From contig JAHDGN010000075.1 of the NCBI GenBank assembly GCA_020627645.1, positions 5,506 through 11,414 on the forward strand: a DNA stretch of 5,909 nucleotides, given 5' to 3'. A program made the position numbers and the translations under genes. The notes under the pieces are model-generated. The model was not told the DNA's origin. It worked only from the letters and a program-made list of their open reading frames with translations, and made no database searches. Of the stretch, positions 1-5,909 are shown piece after piece (position 1 is the first letter of the stretch; each line of letters opens with the position of its first letter). The stretch comes from Akkermansiaceae bacterium (GTDB lineage: Bacteria > Verrucomicrobiota > Verrucomicrobiia > Verrucomicrobiales > Akkermansiaceae).

Positions 1-405
1 ACGATCTTGGAATCGGAGGTTGAGAAGCTGCGGGCGAGTGGGGTTAAGATGCTGGTCGTTGATTTTCATGCTGAAGCAACCAGTGAAAAGATTGCGATGG
101 GGCGGGCGCTGGATGGCAAAGTGTCTTTCGTGGTGGGAACTCATACTCATGTTCAGACGGCTGACGAAACCATTTTTGATGGGGGGACGGCCTACCTGAC
201 GGATGCGGGAATGTGTGGTCCTGATGTCTCGGTTTTAGGTCGCCAGGTGGATTCGGTCGTTTGGAAGTTTAGGACGGGTCTGCCGACTCGATTTCCGATT
301 GCTGGCGGGGCGGTGAGGTTATGTGGTGCTATTGTTGATGTGGATGAGGAGAGTGGTCGAGCGGTTGCGATCAAGAGGTTCAATCGGCTTCTGGAGGAAT
401 CGTAG
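1..405 (+). CDS. ymdB: YmdB-family (TIGR00282-type) metallophosphoesterase, C-terminal half, 5' end outside window
   Basis: The frame is open from the first base and ends at TAG 403-405, leaving 134 C-terminal residues. The text matches the YmdB/DR1281 family, which are dinuclear-metal cyclic-nucleotide phosphodiesterases (2',3'-cAMP in Bacillus YmdB). Visible are VVDFHAEATSEK (His codon 67-69) and VVGTHTHVQTAD (His codons 142-144 and 148-150). From memory the family's last three metal ligands are spaced 25 and 2 residues apart, exactly as here. Further on come GGTAYLTDAGMCGP, a GR near codon 80 and a TGLPTRFPIAGG strand. If the ligand numbering holds, about 127 residues are missing upstream, for a total near the usual 260-265. 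The TTG at 7-9 is not a credible start because the upstream metal-binding half would be lost. The gene is probably unrelated to the ribosomal genes downstream, which have their own promoter. Family is seen clearly; substrate is inferred. Confidence 0.9.
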   Translation, partial: TILESEVEKLRASGVKMLVVDFHAEATSEKIAMGRALDGKVSFVVGTHTHVQTADETIFDGGTAYLTDAGMCGPDVSVLGRQVDSVVWKFRTGLPTRFPIAGGAVRLCGAIVDVDEESGRAVAIKRFNRLLEES

Positions 406-440
406 GCTCCGAATAGTTCAGTTTTCTTTCGAAAATACTT

Positions 441-468
441 TTGACACCAAAGGGGTCTTTGCTAGTTT
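441..468 (+). promoter_or_regulatory. Predicted sigma70-type promoter for tRNA-Thr–tuf
   Basis: A perfect TTGACA (441-446) is followed, after a 16-bp spacer, by TAGTTT (463-468), preceded by TG at 460-461 as in an extended -10. The -10 hexamer is imperfect (T1, A2 and T6 match). The discriminator that follows (469-477, gcgccccgc) is strongly GC-rich, a known trait of stringently controlled stable-RNA and translation promoters. A start near 475 would give a leader of about 90 nt before tRNA-Thr. The rest of the 406-564 gap shows only short repeats: GGCTCCGA occurs at 405-412 and again at 482-489. Initiation has not been shown. Confidence 0.55.
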
Positions 469-564
469 GCGCCCCGCTTTCGGCTCCGAGGCTGATTTCT
501 AGTAAACTATTGAACTACTGGAGAGGGCTTTTGTTCTGATAGCAACGTATTGATTTCTGGTTCT

Positions 565-639
<75 letters not shown>

Positions 640-683
640 GAAAAAAATACAAGACGAAAAACCAGCTAAAACCTAACAAAATT

Positions 684-1868
<1,185 letters not shown>

Positions 1869-1932
1869 TCGATTTTTAAAAAGTGGATTGCTGTTTTAAG
1901 CGACGATAGTAGTCTACTTGCTGGTTTCTAAA

Positions 1933-1959
1933 GGGGGCACTTCTTAATGAGGTGCCCCC
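1933..1959 (+). terminator. Strong GC-rich hairpin after tuf, terminator-like but without a U-tract
   Basis: GGGGGCAC (1933-1940) pairs with GTGCCCCC (1952-1959). The stem continues inward as TTC/GAG with one T·G wobble, closing a TTAAT loop (1944-1948), for 11 pairs in all. It lies 65 nt after the tuf stop and 35 nt before tRNA-Trp, so it is placed to end or thin out tuf transcripts or to protect their 3' ends. The downstream sequence (cagtcgcctc) has no run of T, so it is not a textbook intrinsic terminator and may be a partial terminator or an mRNA-stabilising or processing hairpin. Confidence 0.6.
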
Positions 1960-1994
1960 CAGTCGCCTCAAACATATTAATTTTAGAAAGTTCA

Positions 1995-2070
1995 AGGACA
2001 GTAGCTCAATTGGTAGAGCATCGGTTTCCAAAACCGAGGGTTGCAGGTTCGAGTCCTGTCTGTCCTGCCA
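1995..2070 (+). tRNA. tRNA-Trp, anticodon CCA
   Basis: The acceptor AGGACAG (1995-2001) pairs with CTGTCCT (2060-2066), then discriminator G2067 and an encoded CCA (2068-2070). The D stem is GCTC/GAGC (2004-2007/2016-2019). The anticodon stem is TCGGT/ACCGA (2021-2025/2033-2037) around the loop TTCCAAA, with anticodon CCA at 2028-2030. The T stem is GCAGG/CCTGT (2043-2047/2055-2059), with one G·T pair at its outer end, around the loop TTCGAGT. It reads UGG. Placement between tuf and secE is a recurring bacterial arrangement. Only 20 nt separate it from the secE start codon, so tRNA 3'-end maturation would also define the secE mRNA 5' end. Confidence 0.97.
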
Positions 2071-2090
2071 CTTTCGACTCCTAAGATCAA

Positions 2091-2318
2091 ATGATACAAA
2101 AGCTCTTTAAGTTTATTGGGGAGGTGAAAACCGAGTTGAGGAAAGCATCTTGGCCCTGGGAGTCTGATCCCAAGATTCGTGGCTTCAAAAAGTATAAGGA
2201 GCTGATTGATTCCACGGTGGTTGTCCTGATCGCTATTATCCTGCTCGCTGGCTATGTCTCGCTGTGGGATTTGATTCATACCCAAGTGATTGGTGCATTT
2301 AGTTCCCTCGCGAAGTAA
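2091..2318 (+). CDS. secE: Preprotein translocase subunit SecE
   Basis: This 75-residue protein is the small clamp subunit of the SecYEG inner-membrane translocon. The order is an N-terminal amphipathic region, the conserved segment GEVKTELRKASWP (10-22), a charged stretch through residue 40, and one membrane helix about 41-62 (STVVVLIAIILLAGYVSLWD), then a short tail. This is the single-helix SecE form, not the three-helix E. coli form. The distance from the WP motif to the helix is about 18 residues instead of the usual 8 or so, because of extra residues WESDPKIRGFKKYKEL. I recall similar text in Verrucomicrobiota but cannot verify it. The ATG has no Shine-Dalgarno sequence and lies 20 nt after the tRNA-Trp CCA. 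The neighbour nusG follows after 71 nt, as in most bacteria. Confidence 0.95.
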   Translation: MIQKLFKFIGEVKTELRKASWPWESDPKIRGFKKYKELIDSTVVVLIAIILLAGYVSLWDLIHTQVIGAFSSLAK

Positions 2319-2338
2319 TCGAGGAATTTTTTATCGAG

Positions 2339-2370
2339 GCAGAGTAGTTTCTGCATCATTTCTTTTTTAA
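2339..2370 (+). promoter_or_regulatory. Weak hairpin plus T-rich stretch between secE and nusG
   Basis: GCAGA (2339-2343) pairs with TCTGC (2350-2354) around the loop GTAGTT, and a T-rich run (tttctttttt, 2359-2368) follows a few bases later. The stem is only five pairs, so at best this is a weak attenuator. The gap also has a short direct repeat, ATCGAGG at 2318-2324 and 2333-2339. No promoter or ribosome binding site is visible in the gap. Confidence 0.2.
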
Positions 2371-2389
2371 TCATTTAACAAAATTTTTT

Positions 2390-2959
2390 ATGCCAACAAT
2401 TCCTCCTCCCCGCGACCAGTGGTATGTCGTTCATGTTCTCTCGGGCCAAGAAGGTAAAGTTAAGTCGAGGATTGAGCGGCTCGTTGAGCAGGAGGAATTG
2501 GGGGATAAGATCTTCAACGTGCTGGTGCCTACCGAGGTGGTTTCAGAGGTCAGGGGGGGTAAGAAGATGGAGGCCAAAAAGAAGTTCTTTCCGGGATATG
2601 TGATCGTCAATATGCATCTCCTGGATTCGGACAATGAGGTTGTCGAGGATACGTGGTCGTTCATGCAGCAGCTTGATGGTGCTATCGGTTTTGCTGGTGC
2701 AAAGGCTAAGCCAATTCCGATGCGTCAAAAGGAGGTGGCGAGTATGCTGAGTCAGATTGAGGAGCGGGAGGGAAGTGTGCGCCCGTCTATTGAGTTTGAG
2801 GTTGGCGATACAGTGAAAGTTTCTGATGGTCCGTTTGAGTCACAGAATGGGATTGTTGAGGAAATTGATCCAGAAAGAGGTAAGATGCGCGTTGCGGTGA
2901 CCATTTTTGGTCGGTCTACCCCAGTTGAGTTGGAATATTGGCAAGTTGAGAAAGGTTAA
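2390..2959 (+). CDS. nusG: Transcription termination/antitermination factor NusG
   Basis: This 189-residue protein binds the RNA polymerase clamp to promote processive elongation, and links polymerase to Rho or to the leading ribosome. The NGN domain runs from about residue 10 (QWYVVHVLSGQE) through KKFFPGYVIVNM (64-75) to KPIPMRQKEV (107-116). After a linker comes the KOW domain, 138-188, with VGDTVKVSDGPFESQNGIVEEID and FGRSTPVELEYWQVEK, which are strong family signatures. The loop KKMEAKKKFFPG is normal for bacterial NusG. The ATG at 2390 puts a short proline-rich N-terminus before the first NGN strand. It is preceded by TAACAAAATT and a run of T, without a Shine-Dalgarno sequence. Lies between secE and rplK as in most bacteria. 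Confidence 0.98.
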   Translation: MPTIPPPRDQWYVVHVLSGQEGKVKSRIERLVEQEELGDKIFNVLVPTEVVSEVRGGKKMEAKKKFFPGYVIVNMHLLDSDNEVVEDTWSFMQQLDGAIGFAGAKAKPIPMRQKEVASMLSQIEEREGSVRPSIEFEVGDTVKVSDGPFESQNGIVEEIDPERGKMRVAVTIFGRSTPVELEYWQVEKG

Positions 2960-3041
2960 GGTGTTTTAATCTTGACATTTTCGCAAAAAAACGCAAACAG
3001 CCTCTCCGCTCCATCCCAAAAAACTTTAATTCATTCATTTT

Positions 3042-3467
3042 ATGGCAAAGGAAGTTAAACAGGTTCTTAAGCTCCAAATTCAAGCAGGTCAGGCAAACCC
3101 ATCGCCTCCTGTTGGTCCTGCTCTTGGTCAGGCCGGAGTTAATATCATGGGTTTTTGTAAGGAATTCAATGCTGCAACTCAGGCTTCCGCCGGGGATTTG
3201 TTGCCAACAGTGATTACCGTCTACAAAGACGCTAGTTTCACTTTTGTGACCAAGCAGCCACCAGCATCTGTCTTGCTTAAGAAGGCAGCCGGTTTGGCGT
3301 CTGGCTCCGGTGAGCCAAACAAGGTCAAGGTTGGTAAGATCACCAAAAAGCAGCTCTTGGAGGTTGTTGAGCGTAAGTTGCCTGATCTCAACACGAATGA
3401 TCCTGAACAAGGGGCAAAAATTTTGGCGGGCACTGCAATGCAGATGGGGCTCGAGATCGAAGGGTAG
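3042..3467 (+). CDS. rplK: 50S ribosomal protein L11
   Basis: This 141-residue protein binds 23S rRNA helices 43-44 in the GTPase-associated centre and contacts L10 and the elongation factors. The N-terminal domain (1-70) has the proline-rich segment [18 protein letters not shown]. Pro23 and Pro26 are the positions whose mutation gives thiostrepton or micrococcin resistance in other bacteria, and both are wild type here. The rRNA-binding C-terminal domain (about 72-141) contains [12 protein letters not shown], a GSGEPNK loop, [12 protein letters not shown] and the terminal [12 protein letters not shown]. The ATG at 3042 gives the standard [13 protein letters not shown] start. The upstream leader is A/T-rich with no Shine-Dalgarno sequence. 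rplA follows after 61 nt. Confidence 0.99.
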   Translation: MAKEVKQVLKLQIQAGQANPSPPVGPALGQAGVNIMGFCKEFNAATQASAGDLLPTVITVYKDASFTFVTKQPPASVLLKKAAGLASGSGEPNKVKVGKITKKQLLEVVERKLPDLNTNDPEQGAKILAGTAMQMGLEIEG

Positions 3468-3528
3468 TCATCATTCAACGCAGGAGGGTGGGGCTTAAGT
3501 TCCGTCCGACCGCACTGCACATAGAAAA

Positions 3529-4227
3529 ATGAGTAACAAAAAAAGTAAAAGGTATATTAAGGCCGCCGAGTTAGTTGATTCGGACAAGGCCTATTCATTG
3601 GAAGAAGCAGTTTCTCTGCTCAAGAAGTTTCCAGCGCCTAAGTTTGACGCGACGGTTACATTGTCCGCAAACCTCGGGGTTGATCCAAGGAAGAGTGATC
3701 AAATGGTGCGTGGTTCAGTCGCTTTGCCTCATGGGACTGGTAAGCAAGTCAAGGTGATTGTTTTTGCGTCTGGTGACGCTGCGAAAGCCGCTGAGGATGC
3801 TGGCGCTGATGAGGTGGGTTTTGAGGATTTAATCAAAAAAGTCCAGGGTGGTTATACCGATTTTGATGCGGCGATTGCGACTCCTGATGCGATGACTGAG
3901 GTTCGTAAGATTGCTCGTGTTCTTGGGCCTCGCGGGTTGATGCCAAATCCGAAGACCGGAACTGTGACTGATGACACCGCAAAAGCTGTCTCGGCGGTTA
4001 AGGCTGGTCGTATTGATTACAAGGTTGACAAGAATTCGAATATCGCAGCGGCTTGTGGGAAGGCTTCTTTTTCTGAAGAGCAACTAGTCGAAAATGTTTC
4101 GGCTTTGGTTGATAGTATCGTGAAGGCTAAGCCGGCCTCTGCAAAAGGGAATTACATCAAGAGTTTTACGGTTTCTGCCTCGATGCTTCCTGGTGTGCCT
4201 TTGGAACTTTCAGCATTCACTGTTTAA
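3529..4227 (+). CDS. rplA: 50S ribosomal protein L1
   Basis: This 232-residue protein forms the mobile L1 stalk at the ribosomal E site. In many bacteria it also represses its own rplK-rplA mRNA. Seen are the domain I segment [34 protein letters not shown] (59-72), the L1 signature [18 protein letters not shown] (129-146), and [20 protein letters not shown] (149-168). Length is normal. An oddity is the C-terminal RNA-contact motif, usually STMG-(P/A)-G-(V/I). Here it reads ASMLPGV (217-223), with Ser for Thr and Leu for Gly. The ATG at 3529 lies 61 nt after rplK. A caggagg at 3481-3487 is about 40 nt too far upstream to serve it, so this start also lacks a Shine-Dalgarno sequence. Confidence 0.98.
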   Translation: MSNKKSKRYIKAAELVDSDKAYSLEEAVSLLKKFPAPKFDATVTLSANLGVDPRKSDQMVRGSVALPHGTGKQVKVIVFASGDAAKAAEDAGADEVGFEDLIKKVQGGYTDFDAAIATPDAMTEVRKIARVLGPRGLMPNPKTGTVTDDTAKAVSAVKAGRIDYKVDKNSNIAAACGKASFSEEQLVENVSALVDSIVKAKPASAKGNYIKSFTVSASMLPGVPLELSAFTV

Positions 4228-4249
4228 TTAATTTCAGCAACCAAACAAA

Positions 4250-4759
4250 ATGAACCCAGATAAAAAATTCATTCTAGACGAAATCAAGGAACGTGTTGAT
4301 GTTTCGCCTTTCGTTCTCGTTGTTGACTACGCCGGTACAACTGTTCCTGCCTTTAATGAACTGCGCTCGCGCCTTGGTGAGCATGGTGCTGAGTGCCATG
4401 TTGCAAAAAATTCATTTATGAAGCGAGTCTTGGCGGACTCAGGATTGCCTGATCTTAGCGAGGAGCTCGCTGGTCAAACTGCTTTCGTTACGGGTGATGC
4501 GGATGTCTGCGCGGTGGCGAAGGTTGTTGCGAATTTTCAAAAGGAATTTGAGCGACCGGAGATCAAGGCAGGGATTTTGGACGGCGCTGTCTTGGATGCG
4601 GCTCAGGTTAAGGCGTTGGCTTCGCTGCCGTCGAGGGAGGTTCTTCTTGCCAAGCTTCTGTCGGTGATCAATGCCCCAGCTTCAAAGTTGGTGCGGACGC
4701 TCAACGAGCCTGGTGCAAGTCTTGCGAGGATCATCAAAACGAAATTCAACGAAGAGTAA
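4250..4759 (+). CDS. rplJ: 50S ribosomal protein L10
   Basis: This 169-residue protein is the base of the ribosomal stalk. Its N-terminal domain binds 23S rRNA next to L11, and its C-terminal helix carries L7/L12 dimers. Seen are FVLVVDYAGTTVPAFNELRSRL (21-42), the conserved VAKNSFMKRVL (51-61), the segment AGILDGAVLDAAQVKALASLPSREVLLAKLL (107-137), and a C-terminal helix 145-169 for L7/L12 docking. The start at 4250 follows rplA by only 22 nt (A-rich, no Shine-Dalgarno sequence). This gap is too short for the structured L10 leader that precedes rplJ in many bacteria. Translation coupled to or dependent on rplA read-through is plausible. The gap to rplL is unusually structured. Confidence 0.98.
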   Translation: MNPDKKFILDEIKERVDVSPFVLVVDYAGTTVPAFNELRSRLGEHGAECHVAKNSFMKRVLADSGLPDLSEELAGQTAFVTGDADVCAVAKVVANFQKEFERPEIKAGILDGAVLDAAQVKALASLPSREVLLAKLLSVINAPASKLVRTLNEPGASLARIIKTKFNEE

Positions 4760-4775
4760 AAAATTTGAACGGATG

Positions 4776-4879
4776 GCGATTTCCTTGGGGCATGTCTTTA
4801 TGGAAATTGCTTGGATTACAAAACTGGTTCCTCGTCGGGGTGACGGCAGTTGCTCTGAAATGACAGGATAGCCCCTGTC
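4776..4879 (+). promoter_or_regulatory. Run of three predicted stem-loops in the rplJ–rplL gap
   Basis: Three hairpins follow one another in the 146-nt gap. First, GCGATTTCC (4776-4784) pairs with GGAAATTGC (4802-4810), nine pairs with one G·T and a 17-nt loop. Second, AACTG (4822-4826) pairs with CAGTT (4847-4851), enclosing CGTC/GACG (4833-4836/4842-4845). Third, GACAGG (4862-4867) pairs with CCTGTC (4874-4879) around ATAGCC. No T-tract follows, so none is an intrinsic terminator. The last is 26 nt before the rplL ATG. L7/L12 is made in several-fold excess over L10, so a stability or translation element here makes sense. A function is inferred only from pairing and position. Confidence 0.4.
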
Positions 4880-4905
4880 GCGACGATACCGACCTAACTA
4901 AAACA

Positions 4906-5286
4906 ATGTCAGACATTACAAAAATTGCAGAAGAGCTCGGCAAGTTAACCGTATTGGAAGCTGCCGAATTGGTAAAACACCTTGAAGAAGAGTGGGGCGT
5001 GAGCGCTGCTGCTCCAGTTGCAGTCGCTGCTGCTGGTGGAGGTGGTGGAGATGAAGCTCCGGCTGAAGAGAAGACCGACTTTGATGTCGTTCTTGCTGAA
5101 GCAGGTGGTAACAAGATTGCTGTCATTAAGGCTGTCCGTGAAGTTGCTTCCGGACTTGGTCTTGCTGATGCGAAGAAGCTTGTTGAGGGGGCACCTGCTC
5201 CTGTTCTCGAGGGAGCTAGCAAGGACGATGCTGAAGCTGCTAAGGCTAAGCTCGAAGAGGCTGGAGCTAAAGTTGAGCTCAAGTAG
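4906..5286 (+). CDS. rplL: 50S ribosomal protein L7/L12
   Basis: This 126-residue protein is the multi-copy stalk protein that recruits and activates translational GTPases such as EF-Tu and EF-G. The N-terminal dimerisation domain (1-32) has [25 protein letters not shown]. The flexible hinge (33-55) is rich in Ala, Gly, Pro and Val with a five-glycine run. The globular C-terminal domain (56-126) has KTDFDVVL (56-63) and [22 protein letters not shown] (69-90), the factor-binding helices, ending [10 protein letters not shown]. Length is typical. The ATG at 4906 follows ctaactaaaaca, with no Shine-Dalgarno sequence, which is notable for one of the most highly produced proteins in the cell. Codons are strongly biased (GCT, GAA, AAG). 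Confidence 0.99.
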   Translation: MSDITKIAEELGKLTVLEAAELVKHLEEEWGVSAAAPVAVAAAGGGGGDEAPAEEKTDFDVVLAEAGGNKIAVIKAVREVASGLGLADAKKLVEGAPAPVLEGASKDDAEAAKAKLEEAGAKVELK

Positions 5287-5300
5287 AACCCGGAATTTTA

Positions 5301-5328
5301 CCCTAGACTCGAGTCTTCGGGTCTAGGG
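5301..5328 (+). terminator. Terminator- or attenuator-like hairpin 14 nt after rplL
   Basis: CCCTAGAC (5301-5308) pairs with GTCTAGGG (5321-5328). The stem continues inward with T·G, C-G, G-C and A-T to close a GTCT loop (5313-5316), for 12 pairs with one wobble. It sits where E. coli has a partial terminator between rplL and rpoB that lowers polymerase gene expression relative to ribosomal protein genes. No T-tract follows (cccggccggag), so a partial pause or attenuator, an RNase III site or a 3'-end-protecting hairpin are all possible. Confidence 0.5.
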
Positions 5329-5334
5329 CCCGGC

Positions 5335-5490
5335 CGGAGATGAGCAGTTTTATCCATTAAAGTCAGAAATACATCTTGGATTATTGGTTAAAGGTTCATC
5401 TCCGTTCGTGCCCACTCAAAAGAGTTGTCAAAAACGGAAACACAATTCCCGTCATAGAAATCACGTCAATCCCTTTTGGGGGCTTGGCGT
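5335..5490 (+). promoter_or_regulatory. Structured rpoB leader with long-range and competing pairings
   Basis: CGGAGATGAGC (5335-5345) pairs with the segment 5394-5404 (ends TCATCTCCG), eleven pairs including one G·T, enclosing 48 nt. TCCGTT (5401-5406) can instead pair with AACGGA (5433-5438). The two share 5401-5404, so they exclude each other. ACTC/GAGT with an AAAA loop (5413-5424) lies inside the second pairing. A further hairpin pairs ACGTCAA (5463-5469) with TTGGCGT (5484-5490), seven pairs with one T·G, topped by CCC/GGG around TTTT. No convincing promoter is visible in the 228-nt gap, so rpoB is probably read from upstream. Regulatory function is inferred from pairing only. Confidence 0.4.
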
Positions 5491-5514
5491 AAAATCTCAT
5501 CCGGACACCATATT

Positions 5515-5909
5515 ATGTTGAAGAGAGAATACTTTGGATCCATCGAGGAGGTGATTGAGCCTCCCAACCTCATCGAGGTGCAGTCCAAGTCCTACGAGGA
5601 TTTCCTGCAAAAAGACGTTCCACCGTCGAAGCGAACGGAAACCGGCCTTCAGGCTGTTTTCCAAGAGGTTTTTCCGATTAAGTCGTATGACGAAACCATT
5701 GAGCTTGGTTTTGTATCCTATGACATTGAGGATTCAAAATCAAGTGCTCTTGATGCTCTTCGGACTGGGGAAACTTTTTCGGCAGCTCTCTATGTGACTT
5801 TCAATTTGAAGGATGAGACCGGAACCAAAAAGGAGCGGGTCTACATGGGTGAACTTCCGATGATGACAAGAAGAGGAACGTTCGTCATCAATGGTGCTGA
5901 GCGTGTGAT
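5515..5909 (+). CDS. rpoB: DNA-directed RNA polymerase subunit beta, N-terminal fragment, runs off the window
   Basis: The frame from ATG 5515 stays open to the last base, giving 131 residues plus two bases of the next codon. This is the start of the RNA polymerase beta subunit, which forms one pincer and much of the active site. Diagnostic text is PPNLIEVQSKSYEDFLQ (16-32), LQAVFQEVFPI (45-55), and the beta-protrusion segment VYMGELPMMTRRGTFVINGAERV (109-131), matching the universal MG-(D/E)-(I/L)-P-x-MT and GTF-(I/V)-(I/V)NG-x-ERV motifs. The start matches the family's short N-terminus before (I/V)xPPNLI. Leader bases accatatt show no Shine-Dalgarno sequence. It follows rplL by 228 nt, the usual gene order, and rpoC is expected beyond the window. 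The catalytic and rifampicin regions are not visible. Confidence 0.98.
   Translation, partial: MLKREYFGSIEEVIEPPNLIEVQSKSYEDFLQKDVPPSKRTETGLQAVFQEVFPIKSYDETIELGFVSYDIEDSKSSALDALRTGETFSAALYVTFNLKDETGTKKERVYMGELPMMTRRGTFVINGAERV

Noticed and set aside
1888..1915. TTGCTG with TAGTCT as a promoter for tRNA-Trp–secE
   Set aside because: Both hexamers match consensus at only three of six positions, and the hairpin at 1933 follows directly. Not better than chance.
2972..3000. TTGACA between nusG and rplK as a promoter for the ribosomal protein genes
   Set aside because: The -35 is perfect, but spacers of 15-19 bp land in gcaaacagcc, which has nothing like a -10 hexamer.
2916..3410. 164-codon open frame on the minus strand opposite rplK
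   Set aside because: It is fully covered by L11 on the + strand and shows no recognisable protein motif.
3481..3487. caggagg as the rplA ribosome binding site
   Set aside because: It lies about 42 nt before the ATG, far beyond working spacing, and no in-frame start near it extends L1.
3483..3507. Hairpin between rplK and rplA as an L1-binding mimic
   Set aside because: Only GGA/TCC and GG/CC pair, separated by a G-G mismatch. This is too weak to claim as an L1 regulatory site.
4746..5282. 178-codon Ala/Ser-rich open frame on the minus strand opposite rplL
   Set aside because: Its composition is simply the mirror of the rplL codons, including the hinge and glycine run. It has no start signal or recognisable domain.
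5484..5516. TTGGCG with TATTAT as a promoter for rpoB
   Set aside because: The spacer would be 21 bp and the -10 would overlap the ATG.

Overview
The window is a bacterial core-translation and transcription locus, read entirely on the + strand. The order is 3' end of a YmdB-family phosphodiesterase gene – tRNA-Thr(GGT) – tuf – tRNA-Trp(CCA) – secE – nusG – rplK – rplA – rplJ – rplL – 5' end of rpoB. All complete genes have family-typical length and intact signature motifs. There is no mobile element, CRISPR array or accessory island.

Organism: I infer Verrucomicrobiota, probably class Opitutia, at moderate confidence. The reasons are the SecE form, in which a WPW motif is followed by a charged stretch of extra residues before the membrane helix, the RpoB N-terminal wording, a mid-range base composition, and the absence of Shine-Dalgarno sequences before every visible start codon. 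This rests on remembered family resemblance, not on a search.

Layout: positions 1-405 hold the C-terminal half of the phosphodiesterase. The 159-nt gap after it carries a good sigma70-type promoter (441-468) with a GC-rich discriminator, which probably drives tRNA-Thr and tuf. After tuf comes a strong GC-rich hairpin (1933-1959) without a U-tract, then tRNA-Trp only 20 nt ahead of secE. SecE (translocon) and NusG (elongation factor) lead into ribosomal proteins L11, L1, L10 and L7/L12, which build the L1 stalk and the GTPase-associated stalk that recruits EF-Tu and EF-G. RNA polymerase beta begins at 5515.

The genes are ordinary; the gaps are the interesting part. The classical L10-leader position (rplA-rplJ) is only 22 nt and cannot hold such a leader. 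The rplJ-rplL gap (146 nt) and the rplL-rpoB gap (228 nt) are both rich in inverted repeats. The rplL-rpoB gap includes two pairings that share bases and so exclude each other. L1 also deviates at an RNA-contacting motif. Together these suggest that r-protein and RNA polymerase autoregulation may be wired differently here than in E. coli. That is a hypothesis, not a demonstrated system.
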